Below are positions 35,747-47,331 of a DNA stretch of 64,000 nt, in pieces. The position numbers were made by a program, and so were the translations under genes. Below the pieces are notes generated by a model. The model saw only the letters and a list, made by a program, of their open reading frames with translations, was not told where the DNA came from and did no database searches. The stretch's first letter is position 1. Every line of letters begins with the position of its first letter. The DNA comes from Pyrus communis (lineage: Eukaryota; Streptophyta; Magnoliopsida; Rosales; Rosaceae), in contig NC_084819.1 in NCBI RefSeq assembly GCF_963583255.1, positions 3,541,501 through 3,605,500 of the forward strand, in the 5' to 3' direction.

Positions 35747-37023
35747 TCATCCAGTTCTCTTGATGATATGGACACCACTATCCGTATCCACAATGTCACT
35801 CATCTCACCAACCTTGAGAGCAAATGTTGCTTCTTCAAAAGGCTTCTGCATCTGGTTCCGACCAAAGGGACCTGCAACCACAATTTGACATACATTTCAA
35901 CAATGCCCGTACCATAAAATTATTAACGGAATCTTATTTATGATGAACCGTTATTGTCAAGTTACATTCACTAATACAAACTCATCAAAACAAGGTTTAT
36001 TTGAGGAATCAAAGTCAAACTTTTCTTGCAAATATAGACATTTTTGGGAATTAATCTCCTTCCATTCTAAGCAAGTCACCTAGGAGAGAAAGGAAATATC
36101 ACTAGTACAAACCCACATTTATATGTTACTTGAAAAAAAAATATTTCACTTTTAATCGATTTCTAATTAAGTGAATGACATTTATTGGATGAAGTTGAAG
36201 TTAAAACAATAAATAATTTAACAAAAACATATACTAAAAATGTTGGGTAATTCTAACAAGCTTGCACAAATCTGTGCGGAGGCAGAAGGCTTTTGGGGGA
36301 GGAAAAAATTCAATGGAACCCGGAGGGATGGGAATTTTTTTGGGTGTTCCAGTTGGAAAGAGTACTTGGACTTGTGATGACTTTAAAGTGGAGACATGGA
36401 AGTTTCATGGGGTAACACAAGTTTTTGTACGGTTACTTAGGGCTTTGTTTCTTCGGAGTTTTGGGTCAATTTAAGCTAGAAAGCTGTTCGGACCTAGATA
36501 AGTTGTTGGATAGCTAAAGCTTTTTATTGCAATTATTTGTGGCCAATCAAATTATGCTTGTTAAATAACAATTGTAACTACTTTGGCAAATCAAATTACG
36601 CTTCTTTCCAAATAAGAAAATCGAATAAACAAAAGCAGCTCGTATTTCAGATATCAAACGCTACAATTTTTCTGTTTTGGACTTTCAATATGTTGATTCC
36701 CTTATCTGGGGTACTTTCTAAGGTCAAAACACAAATGCGGACATAAACCCTAATTATGAACTTCGTGAAGTTAAGTGCTAACCGAGATCGCCACCACGTT
36801 TGGCAGAGCTGCAATCAGAGTAGCGAGCGGCAAGATCATCAAACTTGGCCTTTCCAGAAAGGATGTCATCGCGGAGAGCCTTGAGCTGAGAGACGGCAGA
36901 GTCTCGGGTGGTGTTCCTGATGATCCGCCCTTCAGGATCCTTCCACGATGCCTTTCTTCTCGAACCCTGGTGCTTGATGAGTATATGGGACGCCCTCACC
37001 TGATTCCCCTCTGACGAGGACAT
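35747..37023 (-). CDS. PIN1: PIN1-type parvulin peptidyl-prolyl isomerase
   Basis: Coding exons are 37023-36783 and 35871-35747, giving 121 residues; Arabidopsis PIN1At is 119. The protein is a stand-alone parvulin catalytic domain without a WW domain, as in plants. It contains [20 protein letters not shown] (with the His and the basic phosphate-binding loop), [14 protein letters not shown] with the active-site Cys, [20 protein letters not shown] and [13 protein letters not shown]. It isomerises phospho-Ser/Thr-Pro bonds; in Arabidopsis it acts on flowering-time MADS proteins and PIN auxin carriers. The leader appears to extend upstream through an exon at about 37190-37024 and another near 38070-37866 (donor GTCG|GTAAGC). 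The coding intron (35872-36782) contains an unclassified insertion near 36260-36480. Confidence 0.95.
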
Positions 37024-37865
37024 TTTTGTCCTTTTGGTCTTTCGAGCAGCCTGCCTTTTTTCTTTGTCCTTGTCCGTGTGATCTGATGCACAGATCAAAG
37101 GAGCTGCTTTCTTACGCTTATGCCCGGACGAATCTATCTTTGCAGCTCAAACACACAGTTTTGATAATGTTTGCTTGCCTGTAGTCTGCATAAGGACATT
37201 TTACCGAGAATTATTAGCTTCTTCCATTTCAAGTAAAATTATATTTTCTCACTGGTATGAAACAACATTGAAAGCAGAGCTCAAACAACATTGACAGGTT
37301 TGCATTGTCACGCGTTTAACAGTGTCAATTTTCCCCGCAGCTATTCAAATCAGTTGGTAATAGTTATCGATACCAGAGCTCAAATAAAGTTTTGATTCTT
37401 TCTAGTGCGCAAAGGCACTTCACCCATAAAATTCTAAATCGAAAGATATCAGGAAACCGAAAAACCAATGTTTGAATTCATCCCTATCCTTCCCCTTTAA
37501 ACCTACATTACCTCATGGACATGAACCCTAAAATTAAAGGATACACAGAACAAAAAGCAATGTTATAATTAGTCCTTGCCCACCATTCAAAATTCAAATA
37601 CGAGTTTCACTGATGCTTGCTATCATACTAGCAATAAAAAAATACATGTTGAAACAAGAAATTCAGTAAATTTCCGATATTTACATGCATAATCTAAAGT
37701 TAACAATAAACAATCACAAAAGTAACAACAATTATCCGCAAAAAATTAAAGCTATTAATCTATAAACCCAGAAACCAAATCACAGCAGATAACGCTCATA
37801 GTTCAAAGATTTCAGCAGTTCAGAAACTAGAAGAAAAAAAATCATCACGAAATCCAAAGCTTACC

Positions 37866-38070
37866 GACAGACCTGCAACGAAGCAATCCAACGGCGGGTG
37901 TAGTGAAAGACCTGAGAGCGGGGGATCGGGCTGTGGGGAAGGGGATGGCAAGATAAAGATGCGAGGTGAGAAACTGAGAGACAGAGAGGGCGGCGACGGA
38001 AGAAGAAGAGATGGAATGGGTGGGTGGGGGGTTGTGGGAGAGCGACTGTGCGAGGGCAACCCAATATATA
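37866..38070 (-). other. Probable PIN1 non-coding leader exon
   Basis: A pyrimidine-rich stretch on the minus strand ends at a GTAAGC donor (37865). Its last 50 bases (TCTTTCAC...GCCGTTGGATT...CTTC) closely resemble another leader-like exon at 48960-49120 upstream of MSRA5. Confidence 0.55.
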
Positions 38071-38237
38071 AATAAATAAGTACATACATTTCTGACTTTA
38101 CAATCAACGAATAAGATGCGAAGATGGGATGAGATCCAAATCCGACTCCGCTCAATTATTTTTGTTTTAGATTTTGGCAAATTCATATTTATGTTCACAT
38201 GGGAGTACACATACCTAAATTCTTAAAACTCAAATTT

Positions 38238-38559
38238 TGTTATAAATAAGTAAAAGTTAGAGAAATAACCTTTATAAGGATATGTGCGAAGCAGGTGTAA
38301 AATATTATATTATAACCTTAGTAGCTATAACACAAAAATGATGACAGATAAAGAGAGGGAATGATACTGATATTATTTCTCTTACTTTCTTTTGCAGTGC
38401 ATTTAATAACAAACGGAGTGCTATATTTATAGAGACTCCCGTAATTACAACCATCCACAAAACAATGATGATACTTTTGAAAGTATTAAACATTATTCCT
38501 AAGTCTTGTTCCTTTTGAGTGGACATTCGTTCATCCATCAATCCATCAATTTTACAACA
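38238..38559 (-). repeat. Copia 3' LTR (left in window)
   Basis: Starts TGTTATAAATAA and ends TTTACAACA; preceded by target duplication AATTT. Contains two TTATAGAGA-type and AACACAAAAA motifs shared with the other LTR. Confidence 0.95.
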
Positions 38560-39012
38560 CTCATTTTTGGATGTCCACATATCAACATCAGTTATCTCAT
38601 TAAAACTTTGCTTGGAAAAATCAAGTGGAAAAAAACCATAGTGAAGGAAAAAAGTACAACTTTATATGGATTGTTGATATAGTGTTAAGTATGCTTATGT
38701 TGACTCGTTAAAACCTTGATAGGAAAAACCCAGTGAGAAAAATCCTAGTCGAAGGAAAAAGAGTACAATAAGCATGTATAATGAATGTTCTCCCTGATTC
38801 TGCATTATTCAAATTTAGCTAATTGGTAAGTCGACGTAATCCGATACTCTGCACTAACTTATAAACGTGCACTTCGGTAGAGATTTGGTGAACAGATCTG
38901 TCAGATTTTCATTGGAACGAATTTGTCTGACTTCAATAACTTTAGACTTCTAAAACTCATGTGCATTGAAAAACTTTGAAAATATGTGTTTAGTCTTATC
39001 GCCCTTAATGAA

Positions 39013-40937
39013 TCATTCATTCATTTGGACAACACAGGTTGCATTATCTTCATGGATGACAGTTGGATTGTCTGTCTTCGAAGGTAGACCATATGAATTC
39101 CAGATATGATGGATCATTGATCTTAACCAAGAACATTCATGACTTGCTTCATGTAAAGCAAGTATTTCTGAATAATTTGAAGATGTAGCAACTAATGTTT
39201 GCTTTGTTGAGCACCATGAGATTGATGTATCTCCATTAGTGAACACATATCCAGTTTGTGAACCGGCTTTATGCGGATCAGAGAGGAAACCAACATTTGC
39301 ATATCCAACAAGGATCTGGTCATTTGTGGATTTTCCTGAGTAGAAGAAACTTATGTCTTTTGTCCCATAAAGGTATCGCAAAACATCTTTAACTCTTTTC
39401 AGGTATCGCAAAACATCTTTAACACTTTTCCAATGACGAATTGAGCAGAGTTATACCTTACTAACAAGTTAATTGAAAAAACTATATCTGGTCTAGTACA
39501 TTGCGCTAAATACAATAAAACACTTATTGCACTCAGATATGGTACTTCTGGACTAATGACCATTTCATCATCTTCTTTTGGACGGAATGGATCTTTTTTA
39601 ATGTCCAAAAAATGAACGACCATTGGCGTGCTGAGTGGATAAGCCTTGTCCATACCAAATCGCTTCAGGATTTTTTCAATGTAAGTTGATTGGTGGATCA
39701 AAATTCTATTAGCACATTGCTCGATCTGTAGCCTGAGACAATATTTTGTTTTCCCAAGATTTTTCATTTCAAATTCGCTTTTCAGATATTCAGCAATTTT
39801 ATTGAGCTCTTCAAAAGTTTCAACTGGGTTCATATCATCAACATATATTGTTACTATAGTAAATCCAAAATTTGATTTCTTAATGAACAGACAAGTGCCA
39901 ATGATATTGTTGATATATCCTTCTTTGATCAAATATTTACTGAGACGATTATATCACATTTGTCCAGATTGTTTCAGCCCATACAATGATCATCTTAATT
40001 TGATCGAAAGCATACCTCGTGATTTGTTAATTGTTTCAGGCAACTTAAGTCCTTCTGGGACCTTCATGTATATGTCAGTATCTAATTCTCCATATAAATA
40101 CGCAGTGATGATATCCATAGGTCGCATGTCAAGCTTTTCTGAAACCACTAAACTTATTAAGTAACGGAACGTAATTGCGTCCATTACAGGAGAATATATC
40201 TCCTCATAATCAATTTCAGGTCTTTGTGAAAAACCTTGTGCAACGAGTCGTGTTTTGTATCTCGTTATCTCGTTTTTCTCATTGCGTTTTCTTGTGAATA
40301 CCCATTTGTAACCCACGAGATTTAAATCAGGCGGAGTTTGGACTACCGGTCCAAAAACACTTCGCATTTCCAAGGAATTTAATTATGCATGGATTGCATC
40401 TTTCCACTTAGGCCAATCTTGTCTCTGTTTGCATTCATCAACAAAGCGAGGCTCAATATCATCACTTAATATAATTTCACTGGCTATTGTGAATGCGAAC
40501 ATATCATCGATGATTATTTCATTTTGATCCTACAATTCATTTGTACATGCATAATTTATAGAGATTTCTTTGCTTCTATGTACTGCTGTTTCTTCAGAGA
40601 CATGTGTCTCATCAAGTACATTTTCTTTTTCTAGAAGTATAGAATCATGAATTACGGATTTTTCATTCATTTTCTTTTCTTGAATGATTTCATTTGGATT
40701 TAGCTGTGTCATTGTCTTTCTCTTTAAATGGGCTGAATCTTTTGAACCTGGTGGTCTACCACGCTTCAGGCATGCACCAAATGAATCATTCGCTGCCACT
40801 TTATTTTGTCCAACAAGGACATCAATTTTTGCAGGTGTATTTGTAGCTGGTATATGTGATTTTGTCACTTTTATAGCATCATTAAATGCATCTGGCATTT
40901 GATTGGCAATACTTTGAAAATGAATGATCATTTTCAC
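39013..40937 (-). pseudogene. Copia reverse transcriptase and RNase H, broken
   Basis: RT begins around 40373 (LVGYKWVFTRKRNEKNEITR, VAQGFSQRPEIDYEEIYSPV). It continues after a frame break with SLYGLKQ-like residues and the catalytic motif IYVDDMN near 39850. RNase H follows to a stop at 39013 (SISWCSTKQTLVATSSNYSE, VIHEDNATCV). An approximately 31-bp direct duplication at 39371-39431 repeats the KRVKDVLRYL coding segment and breaks the frame. The interval 40530-40937 is the variable linker between integrase and RT. Confidence 0.9.
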
Positions 40938-42389
40938 TTCATTTTCACATTGCTACATGGATCAAAATGAGACAAGGTGGGTACAACCCATGTTAACTCT
41001 TGTCGTTCTTTTGGAACGGTCTTTTCTTCCCCTAACAACGGGAAAACTATCTCATCAAAGTGACAATCGGCAAAATGAGCTGTAAACATATCATATGTCA
41101 GGGGTTCCAAATATCTAATGATAGATAGCGAATTAAAGCCCACATAAATTCCCAGTCTATGCTGAGGTCCCATTTTAGTGTGTTGCGATGGTACAATAGG
41201 CACATATACAACACAACCAAAAACTCTTAAATGTAAAATGTTTGGATGATGTCCAAACACGAGTTGTACTAAGGAGTATTGGTGGTTGACTATAAGTCTC
41301 AATCGAACCAATGATGCAGCATGTAAGATGGCATGTCCCCATGAAGAAACTGACAATTTTGTTTTCATGAGCAGAGTGCGAGCTATTAACTGAAGCCGCT
41401 TGATCAATGCTTTTGCTAAACCATTTTGAGTATGGACATGAGGAACACGGTGTTCAACATCAATGTCCAATGTCATGCAGTAATCATCAAAGGTTTGAGA
41501 CGTAAATTCACTAGCGTTATCAAGTCGAATTGACTTAATGGGGTAATCTGGGAACTGTGCTCTCAACGTGATTATCTGAGCAAGAAGTCTCACAAAAGCT
41601 ACATTCCGAATAGATAAGAGACAAACATGTAACCATCGGGTAGATGCATCAACCAAAACCATATAATATCGCAATGGTCCACAAAATGGTAGATTAGGTC
41701 CACAAATATACCCTTGAATTCTTTTGCAAAAATGATGGGGATTCAACATCAACATTTAGTTGTGATGGTCTAATTACCAACTTCCATTGAGAATAAGCCT
41801 TGCAAGGGGTATCATTTGAGATAACAATGTCTCTGCTCAAAAATGGATGTTCATTAAAGTTGGTAATGATCCTACATATCATGGTAGATCCTGGATGACC
41901 CAAACGGTCATGCCAAAACATGTAATCTTTTGAATCAATGAACTTCTGGTTCATGACAGCATGTGATTCAATTGTCCTTATGTATGTATAATACAATCCA
42001 CTCGACAAATCACACAACTTCTCTAATATACGGTTGTGAGTACCATTGAAGGTAATGTATAGATACTCCACATTTTCTGCAATTTTCGTTTCAATGTGGT
42101 ATCCATTTAAACGTATGTATTTGAAACTCAACAAATTTCGAGTAGATCGAGTAGCATACAATGTATTCTGTATGGACAATATTGTTCCATTTGGTAACAT
42201 AATCTGGGCTTTCCTTGAGCCTTCAATTATATCTGATTGACCTGATATTGTTGTTACCCTTACTCTTGTAAGCATCAAGTTTGAAAAATACTTTCGATCA
42301 CGAAGTATTGTATGTGTGGTTGCGCTGTCTGCAAGACAAATATCTCCACCATTTCTCATGTTTTGAGAATAACCATAACTTTTATCCAT
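40934..42389 (-). pseudogene. Copia protease and integrase, broken
   Basis: The protease signature DSATTHTIL is near 42330. The pre-integrase region has the FWHDRLGHPG motif. The integrase core has VDASTRWLHVCLLS, then LDNASEFTSQTFDDYC with the second catalytic Asp. At the expected third position the motif reads NGLAKALIKRLQ where the family normally has NGLAESLIKR, so the catalytic Glu is replaced by Lys. A frame break lies near 41750. Confidence 0.9.
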
Positions 42390-42559
42390 GCTTTATGAGT
42401 AAAGGGAATCACCGTCTTAGAAATTCAAATACCTCTTTTATTGAAATGCGAGTTTTTAAACTACAAGTTCAGAATAATAAAAGTACATCAAATATATATG
42501 ATTCAGTTGGATTGATACACTTCATTCCTCCTTTTCACAATGAAGTCCAAGACATTTAG

Positions 42560-43557
42560 GTGGGTTGTGTTCAACTGTTCTGATAAGTCGCACATTGAAT
42601 CAGGTATATCCATTGGTCTAGCCTAGTCGAGGAAATTAGTCTCGACGCCCTTCTCCTTAAGGGATGCTTGATATAGATCCACCAGATATTTTGGGATACG
42701 ATAGGTACGCGCCTAATGCACATCGCCACCATACCTATTGCAGGTTCCATCAGAATTTCTAGGAGTATCGTTCATACGAGCTTTGCCCTTGTAGCGATTT
42801 CCATTTTTAATGCTCGAACCTGAATTTTACCTTGGAATCTAGTTGTGAAACTGACCACCATGATTCTTACGTTTCCTATTCCACCGGCCTTGCTTATGGT
42901 CACGTCTTCATTTATGATTATCTCCATCAGAGGATGTGGCGTTCACTTCGAGGGAGACAACATTTACTTCTGGAAATGGTGCAGATCCAGTAGGTCGAGA
43001 CTGATAATTTTTCATCAGGAGCTCATTGTTTTGTTCAGCTACCAAGAGCACAGATATAAACTAGTTGTATTCAGTGAAGCCACGCGCTCTATACTGCTGC
43101 TGCAGGAGCACGTTAGAGGCATGAAATGTGCTGAAAGTCTTTTCTAGCATCTCTTCCTCAGTAATGGTATCCCCACAGAGCTTCATCTCAGATGTAATTC
43201 TAAACAATGCAAAATTGTACTCAGCCACTGAGTTGAAATCCTGGATCTTTAGGTGAGTCCATTCATAGCCTTTGGAAGAATCGTCATTGTCTGGTGATTG
43301 TATCTATTTCTCAATGTCTTTCAAAGAGCTAACGGATCTTCAACCGTTAAATATTCGTTCTTTAGTCTCTCATCAAGATGGCGACGAATAAAGATCATGA
43401 CCTTTACCCGATCTTTAGAGGATAAAATGTTTTCTTCCCTAATGGTATCTCCAAGATTCCCTGCTTCCAGATGGATCTTGGTATCCAATACCCAGGTAAG
43501 GTAATTCTTCCCAGTAATGTCCAGGGCAGCAAAATCAAGCTTTGCCAAGTTCGCCAT
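42560..43557 (-). pseudogene. Copia gag, broken
   Basis: Starts MANLAKLDFAALDITGKNYL at 43557, the usual plant copia gag opening, and runs through a UBN2-like region. A decayed zinc-knuckle zone near 42700-42740 reads CNRYGGDVH, followed by a VDLYQASLKEKG-like segment. Several stops interrupt it. Confidence 0.85.
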
Positions 43558-43729
43558 TTTCTTTTCTTTCTGAAAGAAAAGTGAAATGTATAAGAACTTG
43601 CAATAATATGTATTCCTAGAGGAATATAGTGTTAGAACTTCTGATTTTTACAAATTTTTCATTTTGATCTTCAGGCAAAAAATGATAAACACTCGAAACT
43701 TCAAGCTCGAAATTTTCATGATTAATAAG

Positions 43730-43990
43730 AAGGGCGATTGTACCGCACCATTCTCATCGAAACAAGCATAAGATGAGCGATTATTCCGCACCACTTGAAC
43801 AACATGAAAATTTAAATATGCAGGGCAGTGTAGGTGATTATACCGCACCACCTAAAATTTGCATTAAAATTAAATCTGCAGCTCAAGATGGGCAATTGTA
43901 CCGCACCGTCTTCGATTACAGTGAAAATTAAATTTGTAGTTCAAGATGGGCAATTGTACTGCACCATCTTTGATTACAGTAAAATTAAAA
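43730..43990. repeat. Tandem repeats in the copia leader
   Basis: Five diverged copies of a roughly 50-bp unit centred on GGGC[AG]ATTGTACCGCACCA, between the right LTR and the gag start. The last two copies are the most alike. Confidence 0.85.
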
Positions 43991-44247
43991 TAAATAAATA
44001 CTGGATTAGAAACCAGGAACTGCATCAAACAAGAAATCAAAGATATAAGTAATTGTTAAATTTAGAACGAGAAGCAGACATGGTGCTAGCAGTTCATCGC
44101 GAGGGTGCACCACACAGATGAAGCAGAAGAAAAAGAAAAACAGGAAAAAAAAGAAAAACAGGAAAAACCTTAAAGGAAGCTTTTTTTTTTTTCTTTCGAT
44201 GAAGGAAGATGTGAACTATTTAAAGTTAGAGAGTCGTTCTGATAACG

Positions 44248-44571
44248 TGTTATAAATAGGCAAAAGTTAGAGAGATAACCTTTCTAAGGACAAGAGTGAA
44301 GTAGGTGCAAAATATTACACTATAAATTTAGTAGCTATAACACAAAAAGGATGACAGATAAAGAGAGGAAGGGATATTGATATTATTTCTCTTGCTTTCT
44401 TTTGCAGTTCATTTGATAACAGACGGAATGTTCTATTTATAGAGAGACTTCCGTAACTACAACCATCCACAAAACAATGATGATACTTTTGAAAGTATCA
44501 AACACTATTCCTAAGTCTTGTTCTTTTTGAGTAGGCATTCATTCATCCATCAATCCATCAATTTTACAACA
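44248..44571 (-). repeat. Copia 5' LTR (right in window)
   Basis: Starts TGTTATAAATAG, ends TTTACAACA, followed by target duplication AATTT. On the coding strand it is upstream of gag. Confidence 0.95.
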
Positions 44572-44576
44572 AATTT

Positions 44577-45420
44577 GGGCTTTTTTTTTCAAATGTAAAT
44601 TTCATTATTAAGAGAGCACAAGTACATATATGGAGGCCCAAATACATTTCAAAGCACAAAACAAAAAATAAACCCTCAAGGCAACACAACACGAGAGTCC
44701 AACCCAAGCTAAGAGCCCAAAATAAAGAAAACTGGCTTCCTCTGCCGCTGTCGAAGCACCTATTGCCGACCACAAATCAGCATCCCACGCCGGAGATCTC
44801 ACCAAACACATGCCCCTAATCGGAAAAGAAGAAGACTCCATCTTCCTCCTCCAAACACCATAAAAATTGAATCCATAACCACCAAAGAAAAGAAGCCAGT
44901 TGGAAAATACTTTCTCCTAGCAACGAAGCCGAAAACGGTACATTTGGAAGGTGGTAGTGTTTACACCCGAACTGTAGCTCTAAACACCTTCCTAGAAAGC
45001 AATAAAACGCGGGTGGAAACTATGGTTCCAAATCCTAAGATTTGTGAGAACAATGGAGGACGGAAGTGAACGGAATAGTTAGAAAATTGATGGATTAAAG
45101 TCATGGAGGTGGAAAAAGTGGAGGGGGAAGAAAATTGAAGTTGGCATCGAGGCCGATGAAAGGCTTATGGGTCAGAAAACATGGAGAAAACCAAGCGTAC
45201 AGAGGAGGGAAAAAAGGCAAAAGAGAAGAAAAAGGGATGCCACCAACTCTGGCCACTACTAGGGCCGGGAACTAAAAGAGCTGACGAAATTAGGAGCACT
45301 CACACACCAATGAAAAAGCCCCTCACTCAAAGAGGTGGTCTCACGCAGAGACTCAAAATTAAAACTCCAAATTCTCCCACCATTATTTTTTGGACCAAAC
45401 TATAAAGGTCTAGGATTTGA
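44577..45420 (-). mobile_element. Probable 3' end of a retroposon with poly(A) tail
   Basis: On the minus strand a 77-codon open stretch (WDADLWSAIGASTAAEEASF...) leads to a short A-rich tail at 44581-44590, abutting the copia target site. The structure suggests a non-LTR or processed insertion, but I recognise no domain. From 45420 to 45776 I see only MSRA5 3' flank. Confidence 0.3.
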
Positions 45421-45776
45421 ATCTTTACGTTGGAGATGCTCTTAATTCTGCCAAAATGTGTGGACAATGTGAAAAACCCAATAAGCATTTATCTCACAAG
45501 TCTTTTTTATTTGGTTGTCTCACAACCCAAAGCCATCAAAGAATATTAGTATATTACCCTTCAGAATTCAAATGCATTTCCCTTGGCGACCAACAAGCCT
45601 GAAAAACTAGATATAACCAACCCTAACATAATGACATTGACAGAAGCATAGTACATCAATGAACTCAATTGGATTGTCTATTCTAAAGCTTGGGATTCTC
45701 AGCAACTAAGGTTGAACATGAACGGGCAGAGATCAATAGAGGGCGTGTTTGTCTAAAGTTCTAATCCGACGGCCAG

Positions 45777-47331
45777 CTACAGGTCTCTCAAAATGGGCCA
45801 TCCCTTTTTAATAATTTCGTTGATTTTTGCATCAATCTGTCTCTGGATTTTCGGAGGGCAAAGCTCTGCAGCATATCCATTCAGTTTTGCAGCCAAATTT
45901 GACCTCTCAAGTTCCTCTTCCGGCAAGTTTCCAATTAACTGGAGAAGAAATGGCCTACGTTTCAGCTCAAACTTCTGCATTTTAAAATCAAATCAGCCAC
46001 GGTGAATCTGAGTTGTTTGTATAAAAGTGATTAAGCAACCCCTGTTTTCTCCAAGTCGAGCACAGAGTTCATTTATACCATACCAAATTCTAATTTATGG
46101 CTTACTATGCTATTATCTCTTTTTTCACAGCTCGAAAGAGCTCCAGTTCAAAGACGCTCTAAAACTTCAGAAATACGAGTGAGGACCAAGAAAGTTTTAC
46201 AATACAAAGATCTGACCCCAAAATGTCCTGTTAAAGATTGAGGAGAAGAAGAAAAGGATATTAAGTTGTACCTGATGTTCAGGCTCAGCAGGATAAAACG
46301 ATCCCAGAGGTAGGATTTTAGTAGTTACACTGCTACTTTTTGACTTAGTTTGCTCTCTCTCTTTGCTCGTAGCGGCCAATCTGGACTCTTCAGTTCCATT
46401 CGTAAAAATGATAGATCTGTTTACATATGATAAAATCTCACTATGAGCAGTGACTGCAAGTGATGAGTAGATGTTATGCAAGAAAGAGTTGTTTGCTGTC
46501 CCAACTTTTACCTGTATTGGTTACCCACATCAGGACCTTGCCCAAATACTTGCCTATAATCATGACTGGACCAGAAAACCTCCAAAAGTTGCTTGAAGCT
46601 AATCCGCCTGTGATCATATACAACCTGCACAGCATTTAAAGGATTACACAAGTCACAATCATTCAAACAGAACAAATCAGCCTCAGTTAAAGACGACGAA
46701 GTATATGAAACCGACTTAGTAAAAATTGCATATTTGTAATCAAACTAAACTTTCGCCTACTAGCCTCATTCAATTCTATACTAAAAAAGAAAAGCAAATT
46801 GTAGGGATTCACCTTCTCGAATTTTTTCGCCAGGAAGCCAAATAACGATAATTATCCTATTTGGTCTAAATCTTTACAAGAAACAAAACAGACACCACTT
46901 ATAGATAATTTTCTCCAATTTGAGCTTAATTAAACCCACCTTTGAATTGAGCCAAAAAGAAAAAAATAAAGGAAAAAAATAAAATCATTCATGTAAATCT
47001 AAAACCAATAGACAAATGGAAGACCGACCTGGATAGATTCGGCATGATCACCCAAGCTTCTGTACTCAGGGTTGGTTTTGGATCCGCCAGCATAACCAAC
47101 AGTCGTCTGTACAACTCCATTCAAGCACCCAAAGACAGCTTCGGATCTCCAAAAGCTTCCCAGAGCGAAAACTGCTGTTTTCAGGGATTGGTTGTCAGGT
47201 AGGTCTCTTGTGGTTTCAGTGATCCGATCTGGGATCCTGATGGACACGCGTCTCTCGGCCGTAAGAATTGTCAGGAGCACGAATGTTGTTAATAGACGGC
47301 TAAGGGAAATGCTGCTGTGAAGAAAAGCCAT
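45777..47331 (-). CDS. MSRA5: Peptide methionine sulfoxide reductase A5-like
   Basis: Exons are 47331-47029, 46624-46512, 46416-46272 and 45974-45777, giving 252 residues. The start is the ATG at 47331, giving a hydrophobic N-terminal signal ([16 protein letters not shown]), so the protein should enter the secretory pathway. The MsrA fold is clear: [52 protein letters not shown]. At the position of the catalytic Cys in the GCFW motif this protein has Ser59 (ALGSFW). I recall the same change in the plant A5 clade, so the usual MsrA reaction (reducing methionine-S-sulfoxide) may be absent or use another residue; Cys at FGC six residues later is retained. The C-terminus ([24 protein letters not shown]) is clade-specific. 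Confidence 0.92.

Larger units (their letters stand above)
38238..44571 (-). mobile_element. Ty1-copia LTR retrotransposon with both LTRs, decayed
   Basis: LTRs of about 322 bp (38238-38559 and 44248-44571) begin TG and end CA. They are flanked by a perfect 5-bp duplication AATTT (38233-38237 and 44572-44576). Coding order on the minus strand is gag, protease, integrase, reverse transcriptase, RNase H, which defines copia. A tRNA-Met-like primer site lies just inside the right LTR (44235-44247; about 10 of 13 positions match TGGTATCAGAGCC). I count roughly 35 differences between the LTRs, about 11%, so the insertion is old. Stops and frameshifts interrupt every domain. Confidence 0.95.

Noticed and set aside
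36262..36474. 70-codon frame in the PIN1 intron
   Set aside because: Looks like inserted repeat sequence ([16 protein letters not shown]) without a recognised family or start context.
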